DNA of 9,199 bases from an uncultured Coriobacteriaceae bacterium (lineage in GTDB: Bacteria > Actinomycetota > Coriobacteriia > Coriobacteriales > UMGS124). Positions within the stretch are counted from its first letter, which is position 1. Each line of letters begins with the position of its first letter. This document shows positions 1-6,878 of this stretch, in pieces. The notes beneath the pieces are model-generated. The model did not search any database. It saw nothing but the letters and a program-made list of their open reading frames with translations, and was not told the DNA's origin. Position numbers and translations under genes: made by a program. The stretch covers positions 1 to 9,199 of the forward strand of contig USJP01000035.1 of the NCBI GenBank assembly GCA_900555105.1, written 5' to 3'.

Positions 1-317
1 GCCACGCTGCCCAGGATGCAGCGCCCCACGCCGAGGGAGAGATATTTTTCGATCCGCTCCTCGGTGCGGATGCCGCCGCCCACCTCGATGTACAGGCCGC
101 CCTGCTTTGCCAGTGCGGCAATGGTGTCATAGTTGGAGAGGGTACCGTCTTTTGCGCCGTCCAGATCGACAACGTGGAGATATTTTGCCCCTGCGGCCAC
201 AAACTGCCGCGCCTGGGCGCAGGGGTCGGTGCCGTAGACGGTCATTTTATCGTAATCGCCCTGGGTCAGGCGGACGACCTGACCATTCCGCAGGTCAATG
301 GCGGGATATAGCTTCAT
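1..317 (-). CDS. hisA: HisA, ProFAR isomerase (partial, 3' end outside window)
   Basis: HisA catalyses the Amadori rearrangement of ProFAR to PRFAR, a cytosolic step of histidine biosynthesis. Only the first 105 codons plus two bases are present, and the frame runs off the left edge of the window. Visible hallmarks of the (beta/alpha)8 barrel are the opening MKLYPAIDLRNGQVVRLTQG, with the conserved catalytic-base Asp at residue 8, the GDYDKMTVYG segment, the VVDLDGAK strand (about 49-56) and the phosphate-binding VGGGIR (79-84). The start is the ATG at 317-315, preceded by GAGG with a 7-base spacer. It lies 9 bases after the stop of the hisH remnant, the usual hisH-hisA operon arrangement. 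Codon use differs from the pel genes: 4 of 6 Lys codons are AAA and 3 of 6 Arg codons are CGG. This fits a Clostridia-like origin unlike the rest of the window. The identification is secure; the taxonomic guess is not. Confidence 0.95.
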   Translation of the reverse strand, partial: MKLYPAIDLRNGQVVRLTQGDYDKMTVYGTDPCAQARQFVAAGAKYLHVVDLDGAKDGTLSNYDTIAALAKQGGLYIEVGGGIRTEERIEKYLSLGVGRCILGSV

Positions 318-324
318 GATATTT

Positions 325-328
325 CCTC
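325..328 (-). promoter_or_regulatory. Shine-Dalgarno of hisA
   Basis: The minus strand reads GAGG seven bases before the hisA ATG. It overlaps the TGA stop of the upstream hisH tail (329-327), so hisH and hisA are tightly spaced and probably translationally linked. This supports the 1-404 segment as an intact piece of a his operon. Confidence 0.7.
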
Positions 329-404
329 ACAATTCTGCAAACGCCTTTAAGATCCGCAGCCCGGTGTCGCCGCTCTTCTCCGGATGGAACTGCGTGCCGT
401 ACAC
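327..404 (-). pseudogene. hisH: hisH C-terminal remnant fused in frame to cotH
   Basis: The last 25 or so codons of the long frame that begins as cotH are not CotH-like. They read VYGTQFHPEKSGDTGLRILK and then AFAEL before the stop. This is the C-terminal end of HisH, the glutamine amidotransferase subunit of imidazole glycerol phosphate synthase. The FHPEKSG box carries the His and Glu of the class I amidotransferase Cys-His-Glu triad (here H591 and E593 of the fused frame). The nucleophilic Cys and all the rest of HisH, roughly 175 residues, are missing, so this piece cannot work as an amidotransferase. Its position 9 bases before hisA is what a his operon would show. The left edge at 404 is approximate, because Val-Tyr-Gly-Thr-Gln may belong to either parent. 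Confidence 0.85.
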
Positions 405-2156
405 CTTGCCCGAGGCACTGTTGTCGACGCGCACGTATGTGTCAAACGCCACTTGCGTGTAGCCTGACGCGTTGGTGGCCTCGACTTTGAGGAAATACTG
501 CCCCTCGCCGGGGTCTTCCACACTGAGTTGAGGAACGACGAGATCCTCTTCCATGGCGAGGACATCGACAAAGTCGGGGTCTCGCGCAAGCGTCGCGCGA
601 TAGGAAATCATCTCGCCGTCAAAGTCATACGAAGCGTCCCACCCCATCGAAAGAGCCCCGTCCTCGAGCACGGGCGTGCCGATGTAGAACGGCAGGGGCT
701 TTTCAAGCGAAGCACGATAGTCCTCGTAGTTGAGCTGAACCTCCCCGGGAATGGCCTGCGCGACCTCGTTGTACTGCTCGGCGCTGAGCGGGGCGCTGAG
801 CATGTCGGGCCGGGCGTACACATACGGCTCGACGACGGCACGATAGCCCCGCACCATCTCCTCGAGACGCTCTTGCCCCAGGTAGTTGGCAAGCAAGTCC
901 TCAACGGCCGCATCGAGCGCCGCACGAAAGTCGGGAAGCCTGAGTGCGCGGTTGAAGAGCACCATGCCCCAATAGTTGCTTACGCCGCGCTCCCATCCCA
1001 TGCCCTCGAGGCGATCGCGCACCTCCCACTCCTTGCGGAACAGGCAGTCATCGTTATCCCACGAGAGCACAAAGAACTTCTCGACGTTCTGCGGGCTATA
1101 GAGGAAGGCGTTGCGCGACTGCACGTCGTAGTTGCCCACGAGCATATGAAACGCCATCCAATACACGAGGTTGTCGACGTCAAACCACTTGGTGAGCGTA
1201 TCCTCGATAGGGGTCGCGTAATCGTTCACCTCGTCAAGCATGGCGAGAAGCTTCGTATGGTCATCGTTGCCTTTCGGCTCGAGCACCTCGCTGAACGCCG
1301 CTTCGTCGTAGGTCGGGTCGGTCTTGAGCTTGAGCGCCTCAGGATAGCGAAAATACTCGAAGAATTCCACCTTGTAGAGCTGCCCATAGCGGTCCATATC
1401 ATGATTCTTGAGGTAGGTCTTGTTAAGCTGCTCCACCTGCGTGTACAGACCGTAATCCTCAAACACGGCGTTGGTGCCATCCTGGGTCTGATCGCACACG
1501 TAGAGGTGAACGAACTGCGTACGGCACGAGGTCGTCTGCGGGATGGTCTTGAGCAGGTCGAAGGCGAACTTGTTACGGAAGCGCATACCCTCTTGCTGGT
1601 GTTTGTTAAGGTTGATGACGGTCTGGTCGCGCCAAGAACCCTTGTCCTTCTTGAGGCTGATCTTGTAGTTCTTCTGCGAGTAGTACGACGAGCTCTGGCC
1701 GCGTACCTTGACCGTGGCGTTGGGGGCAAGCGCCGTGTAACCGAGCTCCTCAGGCAAGGGCCCCGTCTCGTCGCCGATCTGCAGGATGGCCTCGCAGGCA
1801 TACTGGGCCACACCCTGCTCCTCGTACCAGTACTTGGAGTGGGCGTTGATCTCCTCCCAGGTGTGGTCGGTGCTCTCGCCGGAGTTGCCGCGTCGAACCG
1901 TGAGATACATCACGACCACGCTGTCCTCGTCGTCATCGGCGTAGATGGATTTGCGGTCGCGCAAGACATAGTCGCCCGTAGGAGCCTTCTCCACCGCTCG
2001 TGCCTTGTCGGAGCCGCTGGCATCGCTCGCCTCTTCGTCGGCGACATCCTGGCCGCAACCCGCAAGGCCAAGGCCCAGGGCAAACGCGCCCGCCCCCGCC
2101 AACGCGCAGAACGTGCGGCGCGAGAGCGTGTCCCCAGCCATCTGTTGTGTCGTCAT
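327..2156 (-). CDS. cotH: CotH-family kinase, Tat-type lipoprotein, pel-linked (3' end chimeric with hisH)
   Basis: CotH proteins are atypical protein-kinase-fold enzymes; in Bacillus, CotH phosphorylates spore-coat proteins. The 609-residue product begins with a twin-arginine motif (SRRTF, 12-16), a hydrophobic stretch and a lipobox LAGC with Cys34, so it is probably exported folded and lipid-anchored. The kinase region spans about 75-450. It has RGQSSSYYSQKNYKISLK (152-169, nucleotide-binding Gly/Ser loop and Lys), GNYDVQSRN (341-349, where D344-x4-N349 matches the catalytic-loop Asp/Asn spacing of kinases) and SWDNDD (365-370, metal-binding Asp). Residues about 489-580 look like one Fn3-like beta domain (SYDFDG, 509-514). 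Residues from about 585 on are the HisH tail, so the native C-terminus is lost. The ATG overlaps the pelG stop as ATGA, and AGGAG lies 5 bases upstream. The substrate in a Pel operon is unknown; cell-surface proteins or the polymer itself are possible targets. Confidence 0.9.
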   Translation of the reverse strand: MTTQQMAGDTLSRRTFCALAGAGAFALGLGLAGCGQDVADEEASDASGSDKARAVEKAPTGDYVLRDRKSIYADDDEDSVVVMYLTVRRGNSGESTDHTWEEINAHSKYWYEEQGVAQYACEAILQIGDETGPLPEELGYTALAPNATVKVRGQSSSYYSQKNYKISLKKDKGSWRDQTVINLNKHQQEGMRFRNKFAFDLLKTIPQTTSCRTQFVHLYVCDQTQDGTNAVFEDYGLYTQVEQLNKTYLKNHDMDRYGQLYKVEFFEYFRYPEALKLKTDPTYDEAAFSEVLEPKGNDDHTKLLAMLDEVNDYATPIEDTLTKWFDVDNLVYWMAFHMLVGNYDVQSRNAFLYSPQNVEKFFVLSWDNDDCLFRKEWEVRDRLEGMGWERGVSNYWGMVLFNRALRLPDFRAALDAAVEDLLANYLGQERLEEMVRGYRAVVEPYVYARPDMLSAPLSAEQYNEVAQAIPGEVQLNYEDYRASLEKPLPFYIGTPVLEDGALSMGWDASYDFDGEMISYRATLARDPDFVDVLAMEEDLVVPQLSVEDPGEGQYFLKVEATNASGYTQVAFDTYVRVDNSASGKVYGTQFHPEKSGDTGLRILKAFAEL

Positions 2157-3607
2157 CGCTTCTCCTCGTTCAACTCAAGACGTGCGCACAGGCGCGAAAG
2201 CGGGCCCGACTCCTCGGGCGGCACCATCGCCTGCCGGCCAAGTAGGAAATACGGAAGATGCCTGGTGTACCACTCGAGGCGCCCATATGCGATCAGATAG
2301 AACGCGGCCCCTCCCAAAAGAAAGCCGACGCCCAGGTGGTCCGTTTCGAAAAGCGCGAGCTGTGCCACGGTGCCCGCAATGCTCACGAGCGCAAACGCCC
2401 CCGTGGACAGCAGCGCTCCCAAATAGTCCTCAAAATAAAGCAGCACGAGCATCAGAGTGTTTGCCAACGCATACAGACCATACCCCACGCACAAAATGCG
2501 AAAGGCGGCGATTGAGGTTTCGCTGAAACCAAGCGGCAGCGCGTTAAGCACGAACGACCCGAACACCACGAAGATAATCGTGCAAAACAGCTGCTTGAAG
2601 CCGTTGTACTCGAGCTCCCGGCGCAGAACCTCGAGCATCTCGCGTTCAGCCTGGTCGATGTCGCGGATGGCCCCCTCGTCGTTGAAGAGGCTGTAGTAGG
2701 TGTGGTAGCGCGGGTAAAAGTTCGTCTCCACCGACGTCACGAAGTTCACCGTGGTGATGAGGATGGAGAGAAACGCGCACAGCGCCGCCACGTCGTAGAC
2801 GGGCGCTCCTCGAAACAGCCCCTCCACCTGCACACTCACTGGCCCGTAGTACATGATGACGAGATGGGCGAACAGGCCCAGGTTCACGAAGATGCCCGAG
2901 AACGTCAGCATGCCAAACCGCTCGAACCATGCAAGAAACAGCAGGCAACTGCCCTCGCTCTTGGGAAAATACTCAATGAGCCTTCGGTAGTAAAGCGCCA
3001 TGAGCAGGCCGTATGAGACGATAACCGCGCCAAAGAGCGTAGCGACACTCACTGCGCGCAGCACGAGCAACAACGCCGCCAACATGGCACCCACCGCAAG
3101 CGACACTGCGAAATCGCTCACGAGCGCCTTGTAGTCCTTGAGCGCGTTGAGGTAGTTCATCTGCATCCACACGACCATGAGGGTGGCGGCAAACCACATG
3201 CACATCACGCGGTAGAGCATGGCAACCCCCGAGAAATGCAGGAACACGCCCCACAGCACGCACCCCATAGGCAGCATCACCAGCAAGCACCCATGGAAGC
3301 TGGGCATGACGCGCTCAAGTTTGCCCTGGTAGATCATGTCCGACACATACCGGGTGTTCACCATGTTGAAGACGCTCGTCATGGTGAGAGCCACAAGCAG
3401 GCAATACGTGATCATCGAGTTGAGAAGCTCGCCGTCGTGGCGTGCCATGCCCGCAAGGCCCGCCGCCGCGCTCACGCCCAGCAGCAGCAGGATGCCCAAG
3501 ATCATGGGACCAGCACAGATGAGGCCGGCATATCCGTACGCCTGGCACAGGCCGAACAGGCCCTTGCGCGCAAAGAGCTTCTTGAGGCTGAATCCTATGC
3601 CTGCCAT
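2153..3607 (-). CDS. pelG: PelG-like polysaccharide transporter (MOP/flippase-type)
   Basis: PelG is the polytopic inner-membrane component of the Pel synthase complex, thought to carry the polymer across the membrane with PelD, PelE and PelF. The 484-residue product is close to the roughly 456 residues of Pseudomonas PelG. It opens with the family-typical MAGIGFSLKKLF and AYGYAGLICAGP (23-34), followed by about a dozen hydrophobic segments through residue 443. Family-like loops include NTRYVSDMIYQGKLERVMPS (84-103), ETNFYPRYHTYYSLFNDEG (294-312) before a charged cytosolic helix (about 313-335), and YFEDYLGALL (391-400). A short charged tail follows. The ATG at 3607 was chosen over an in-frame ATG at 3838 because it has AGGAGG 10 bases upstream, gives the conserved N-terminus, and the longer version would add 77 Arg-rich residues that are only the shadow of pelF. 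It overlaps pelF by 13 bases and cotH by 4. Confidence 0.93.
   Translation of the reverse strand: MAGIGFSLKKLFARKGLFGLCQAYGYAGLICAGPMILGILLLLGVSAAAGLAGMARHDGELLNSMITYCLLVALTMTSVFNMVNTRYVSDMIYQGKLERVMPSFHGCLLVMLPMGCVLWGVFLHFSGVAMLYRVMCMWFAATLMVVWMQMNYLNALKDYKALVSDFAVSLAVGAMLAALLLVLRAVSVATLFGAVIVSYGLLMALYYRRLIEYFPKSEGSCLLFLAWFERFGMLTFSGIFVNLGLFAHLVIMYYGPVSVQVEGLFRGAPVYDVAALCAFLSILITTVNFVTSVETNFYPRYHTYYSLFNDEGAIRDIDQAEREMLEVLRRELEYNGFKQLFCTIIFVVFGSFVLNALPLGFSETSIAAFRILCVGYGLYALANTLMLVLLYFEDYLGALLSTGAFALVSIAGTVAQLALFETDHLGVGFLLGGAAFYLIAYGRLEWYTRHLPYFLLGRQAMVPPEESGPLSRLCARLELNEEKR
2162..2166 (-). promoter_or_regulatory. Shine-Dalgarno of cotH
   Basis: AGGAG (within GAGGAGA) lies 5 bases before the cotH ATG, inside the last codons of pelG. 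With the 4-base ATGA overlap it fixes the cotH start and implies coupled translation from pelG. Confidence 0.75.
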
Positions 3608-5007
3608 GAGGAGACCACCTCCTGGTAAAGAGCCGTGTAGGTGGTGACCATCTGCTCCTGGCGATAGTAGGTGCAGGCGCGTTTGCGGCCAATCTCGCCC
3701 ATAGCACGCCGCTCGTCGGCATCGGCGCACATGCGCTCCAAGGCCGACGCAAGCGCCATGCGGTTCATGGGCTCCACGCAAAAGCCCGCGCAGCCCAAGT
3801 CGTCGCCCTCGCCGCCGTCGAGGAGCTCGCGGCAACATCCCACGTCGGTGAGCACGCAGGGCCTTCCGGCGGCGAACGACTCAAGCACCGAAAGCGGTTG
3901 GCCCTCCGAGATGCTCGTGAGTACCGTGAAGTCGATCTTGGACAGATATTGAGCCGTGTCGACGCGACCGGTAAAAAGCACGTCCTGCAGGTCGAGCTGA
4001 CGTGCCAGCTCGTAGCATTCCTGGGCGTACTCCTTGTCGTCCTCCGGGCCAATCACATGCAGGCGGGCGTTGTTCACGTAATGCTTGACCTCGGCAAACG
4101 CATACAACAGCGTCTTGACGTCTTTGATGGGTGCGATGCGCACAATGGCGCCGATGTCAACCCAGCCATCGGGCTCTTTGGGAGGCACCGCGCCGAACTT
4201 CTCGACGTTCACGCCGTTGGGCGTGATACGGCACTTCGAAGGGTCGCACCCCAACTCGATCTGCGCCTTGCGGGCGTTGCCGAACAGGCTCGTCACCACA
4301 CTCGCCTGGTCATAGACCGCCCGCGACAGCATGAAGAAGAAGCGCACCCACAGGCGCTTGAACGCGGGCAGCACCCATGTGGCGCGGATGATCTCCTCCT
4401 CGCGCTCGCGTGAGTAGATGCCGTGCTCGCTGAGCATGACCGGCGCGTGGTTGACATAGCCGCCCAGGCACGCCAAAACACCGCTGTAACCTGCAGCGAT
4501 GGTGTGGTAGACGTCGGCTTTGGGCACCTCTTGGCACATGAGGAAGAGCACGGGCAACAACATCGAGCGCAGCGTATGGAACATGTCGGAGAACGCCGTG
4601 TACGGGTAGTCCCGTCGACAGATGTCGGTCATAAGGTCGAGGAACGTCTCGCTCATGAGAAAGCCCATGGGCGTCATGCCCTTCTGACGCATCGTGGCAA
4701 ACAGCACGTCCCAATCAGGCGAGGCGCAGTGCACGAAATCGGACAGCGTCTGCTTCTGCTCGGGTGTAAAGCGGGCGCGCTTGCGCCCCGGCGTGCCTTT
4801 GAGCGCGTCGTTGAGGAAGACCTCGTGTATCTCCACCACGTTGTCGGGCAGCTCGTAGACGTATTTGCCGCGGTCGGCGCTGTCGGCTCCTATGCACCAC
4901 AGCACAAACTCATGCTGGGGAAACGACTTGATGAGGCTGTGGGTCCATGAAGAGACACCGCCAGTCACATAGGGGTAGCAACCCTCAAGGACGATGCAGA
5001 TTCTCAT
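3595..5007 (-). CDS. pelF: PelF-like GT4 glycosyltransferase
   Basis: PelF is the soluble family 4 glycosyltransferase that polymerises Pel from UDP-activated N-acetylhexosamine (GalNAc/GlcNAc) and docks on the PelD-PelE-PelG membrane complex. The 470-residue protein shows the GT-B layout. The N-terminal domain has LEGCYPYVTGGVSSWTHSLI (7-26) and the PelF-typical SEHGIYSREREEEI (193-206). The C-terminal domain has ITPNGVNVEKF (261-271), GAIVRIAPIKDVKTLL (286-301), HVIGPEDDKEY (317-327) and the donor-binding EX7E motif E368-GQPLSVL-E376. Length is slightly below Pseudomonas PelF (about 507). There is no signal peptide or membrane helix, so the protein is cytosolic. The ATG at 5007 is chosen because AGGAGG lies 4 bases upstream, it forms an ATGA overlap with the pelA stop, and it gives the expected N-terminus; an upstream ATG at 5106 would only add 33 Arg-rich shadow residues. 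All recognised catalytic features appear intact. Confidence 0.95.
   Translation of the reverse strand: MRICIVLEGCYPYVTGGVSSWTHSLIKSFPQHEFVLWCIGADSADRGKYVYELPDNVVEIHEVFLNDALKGTPGRKRARFTPEQKQTLSDFVHCASPDWDVLFATMRQKGMTPMGFLMSETFLDLMTDICRRDYPYTAFSDMFHTLRSMLLPVLFLMCQEVPKADVYHTIAAGYSGVLACLGGYVNHAPVMLSEHGIYSREREEEIIRATWVLPAFKRLWVRFFFMLSRAVYDQASVVTSLFGNARKAQIELGCDPSKCRITPNGVNVEKFGAVPPKEPDGWVDIGAIVRIAPIKDVKTLLYAFAEVKHYVNNARLHVIGPEDDKEYAQECYELARQLDLQDVLFTGRVDTAQYLSKIDFTVLTSISEGQPLSVLESFAAGRPCVLTDVGCCRELLDGGEGDDLGCAGFCVEPMNRMALASALERMCADADERRAMGEIGRKRACTYYRQEQMVTTYTALYQEVVSSWQA
3609..3623 (-). promoter_or_regulatory. pelG Shine-Dalgarno within a small hairpin
   Basis: The minus strand reads AGGAG-GTGGT-CTCCT, a perfect 5-bp inverted repeat with a 5-base loop, just before the pelG ATG. 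The left arm is part of the AGGAGG Shine-Dalgarno (3618-3623). The stem lies inside the final codons of pelF, so ribosomes finishing pelF would open it. This is compatible with translational coupling, but the stem is short and may be chance. Confidence 0.45.
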
Positions 5008-6878
5008 GCGCCCTCCTTGGGGATGCGCACATTGGTCGCCGTGGCGCGCACGAGGTAGAGGCTCCCGTCGAGCTGCTCGACGCTTCCGCCCTCGACCTGC
5101 CCGCACACAAGCGCGTCACGCGAACGCACGAAGAGGTAGGCCTCGTCGTGCAGGCCCTCAAGCGTGAGCGTAAGGGCATCGTCGGAGCTGTCCGTGGTAA
5201 CGGCGGCATCGTACCAGCGCTGCACGGCAGCCCCCATCTCCGAGCCCGTGAGGTTGCGGATTTGAGGGGCCGACCCGTAGAGCCACTCCATATAGCTGTT
5301 TAGATTGTCAAAAGCGCTCTGCCAGCCCTCTTCGGCGCCACGGTCGGGATCGAGCATGTCATCAGGGTGCATGAAGTGCGAGTTCACAAAATGCAGGTTG
5401 AGTTCCGAGAGCGCGCAGAGCTGCATGTAGTCGTCAATTTGGCCTCCCGAGATGATGCGCGGGGTGTTCACAACGCCGTCGTCGTCTACGCCGAACTCCT
5501 GGACCCACTCGATATGCGAGAGGCTGTCGAAATAGATGCTCGCGATAACGCGAATCCCGAAGGCGCCCTCCACAAGGGCCTGGCGTCCGGCGGGAGACAG
5601 AATGTTCGAAGGCGGCACGTACACGCTGATGTCGTTGCCGGGGAACACCCTGTCGCAAAAGTCGTGCAGCTCCTGGAGGGCGGCCAGCATGTCGGCAAGC
5701 GAAGGCCAATAGGGATAGTCCTGATACTCCCGCTCGTAGGTGCCCGTCACATAGCCGCTGTTGTCCTCAAGTCCGCCCTCATCGATGAGCGGAATGTGGT
5801 TGTATCCATGGATGCCCAGCTCACCGCCCAAGCGCAGAAGCTCCCCGGCAAAGTATTCGAAGCGCGAGGTGTCCGTGTTGGTTTCGAACGGCGCGTCCAC
5901 ATTGTCGTTGTAGTCCTCGATGACAAGTCCGGTAAAGGCGATGCCGTACTTCTTGATCAGGCGCATGAGGTCGGGCCACCACACGTCGGTGTAGAAGTTG
6001 CTGACCGAGGTGTTGTAGTCGCGCTCGATGTACTCGCCCGACCCGCCAGGCACAGGAGAGGGGAAGTCATCGAGATAGAAGGTGCTGCCGTCGATGACCG
6101 GCCAGGCAAATGCGTCGCCAAGCAGGCCAAATGCCTGCGCATAGATGCCGCGCACGCCCTTTTCGGTGAAGCCGAGGTTACAGAAGACGACCCGGCCCTC
6201 GCCATTGGGGTACTCCCAAATAAGAGGCAGTTCGCGCTCGTCGGCTGTCACGGCGTACACCGTGCAGTCCTTCGAAAGCGAAACGATGAGCGACGACTCA
6301 TAGGGGTCGGTGAGAGCAAAGTCATGCGCGCGGCCGCCGAGCATGAGGTCGGAGGTAAAACGAATGCCCGGCGTCTCGTACCAGCTAGTCCCCACTTCCT
6401 GCACGCCGAACTGTTGGGCGAACGTCTGGAAAAACCCATTGGATTCAGGCGGCAGGTACATCATGAGCTGACCGCCGTCACGCACCCAGGCCACAAGGTC
6501 GGCCGCGCTCTGCCCCAAACATGACAGGTCGCTCACCGTGAGAACCACTTTTTGATAGCCTGCCAAATCTGGCAGCTCCTGCTTGGCCAGATCGACCAGA
6601 TCAGCCTCGACGCTTGTCTGGTCGAACATCGCCTCGACATCGTCAAGCGCGTCGGCAGACGCCACCTGGTCTGAGTCGTACAGCGCCAGGCACCCCGAGG
6701 CAGCCACATGGCCTCCCTGGGTAACCTGCGAGGCATCGAGCAGGTCAAGCGTACTGGCATGGCCCACGCCCACCTTGTCGCCCTGCTGAAAGATGAGAAC
6801 AACGGCCATGAGCATAAACACCACAAAGATGCCGATGAGCTTGCCGTAGCGCAGGCCTGCGCCGTCAGTCTTTTGCAT
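5004..6878 (-). CDS. pelA: PelA-type polysaccharide deacetylase (DUF2194-like), membrane-anchored
   Basis: This is the predicted extracellular deacetylase of the Pel polymer, removing N-acetyl groups to make the chain cationic. The 624-residue protein has a short cytosolic N-terminus and one uncleaved membrane helix (about 13-30). A Rossmann-like amidotransferase-type domain follows (about 60-260, e.g. LVAWVRDGGQLMMYLPPE, 128-145). The NodB-like deacetylase domain (about 262-510) has FYLDDFPSPVPGG (267-279, catalytic/metal Asp D270-D271), GIHGYNH with H357-x3-H361 as metal ligands, VPPSNILSP (421-429) and HFMHPDD (501-507). A beta-rich C-terminus follows. Pseudomonas PelA (about 950 residues) has a glycoside hydrolase at its N-terminus; none is seen here, matching deacetylase-only PelA versions of Gram-positive pel clusters. 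The start at 6878 has AGGAGG 7 bases upstream and overlaps pelE by 14 bases; an in-frame ATG at 7046 would place 56 odd residues before the anchor. Confidence 0.9.
   Translation of the reverse strand: MQKTDGAGLRYGKLIGIFVVFMLMAVVLIFQQGDKVGVGHASTLDLLDASQVTQGGHVAASGCLALYDSDQVASADALDDVEAMFDQTSVEADLVDLAKQELPDLAGYQKVVLTVSDLSCLGQSAADLVAWVRDGGQLMMYLPPESNGFFQTFAQQFGVQEVGTSWYETPGIRFTSDLMLGGRAHDFALTDPYESSLIVSLSKDCTVYAVTADERELPLIWEYPNGEGRVVFCNLGFTEKGVRGIYAQAFGLLGDAFAWPVIDGSTFYLDDFPSPVPGGSGEYIERDYNTSVSNFYTDVWWPDLMRLIKKYGIAFTGLVIEDYNDNVDAPFETNTDTSRFEYFAGELLRLGGELGIHGYNHIPLIDEGGLEDNSGYVTGTYEREYQDYPYWPSLADMLAALQELHDFCDRVFPGNDISVYVPPSNILSPAGRQALVEGAFGIRVIASIYFDSLSHIEWVQEFGVDDDGVVNTPRIISGGQIDDYMQLCALSELNLHFVNSHFMHPDDMLDPDRGAEEGWQSAFDNLNSYMEWLYGSAPQIRNLTGSEMGAAVQRWYDAAVTTDSSDDALTLTLEGLHDEAYLFVRSRDALVCGQVEGGSVEQLDGSLYLVRATATNVRIPKEGA
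5012..5017 (-). promoter_or_regulatory. Shine-Dalgarno of pelF
   Basis: AGGAGG lies 4 bases before the pelF ATG, within the last codons of the upstream deacetylase gene. It decides the pelF start in favour of 5007 rather than the in-frame ATG at 5106. Confidence 0.8.

Noticed and set aside
107..319. A 70-residue plus-strand open frame at the left end.
   Set aside because: It is antisense to hisA, whose protein signature on the minus strand is unambiguous.
327..2156. A genuine bifunctional CotH-HisH fusion enzyme.
   Set aside because: Only about 25 residues of HisH are present; the nucleophile and most of the fold are missing, so it cannot be a working amidotransferase domain.
528..2300. A 590-residue open frame on the plus strand, antisense to cotH and the end of pelG.
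   Set aside because: It is the mirror of high-GC codon bias in cotH: low-complexity Leu/Val/Arg/His composition, no recognisable domain, and it crosses the cotH/pelG boundary.
3598..3838. N-terminal extension of pelG to the in-frame ATG at 3838.
   Set aside because: The added residues are Arg/Gly/His-rich and lie entirely within pelF; the ATG at 3607 has AGGAGG and yields the conserved PelG N-terminus.
5367..6524. A 385-residue plus-strand open frame antisense to the pelA deacetylase.
   Set aside because: Composition is typical of an antisense shadow (runs of Val, His, Arg, Glu) with no motif or plausible ribosome site; the opposite strand holds catalytic motifs.
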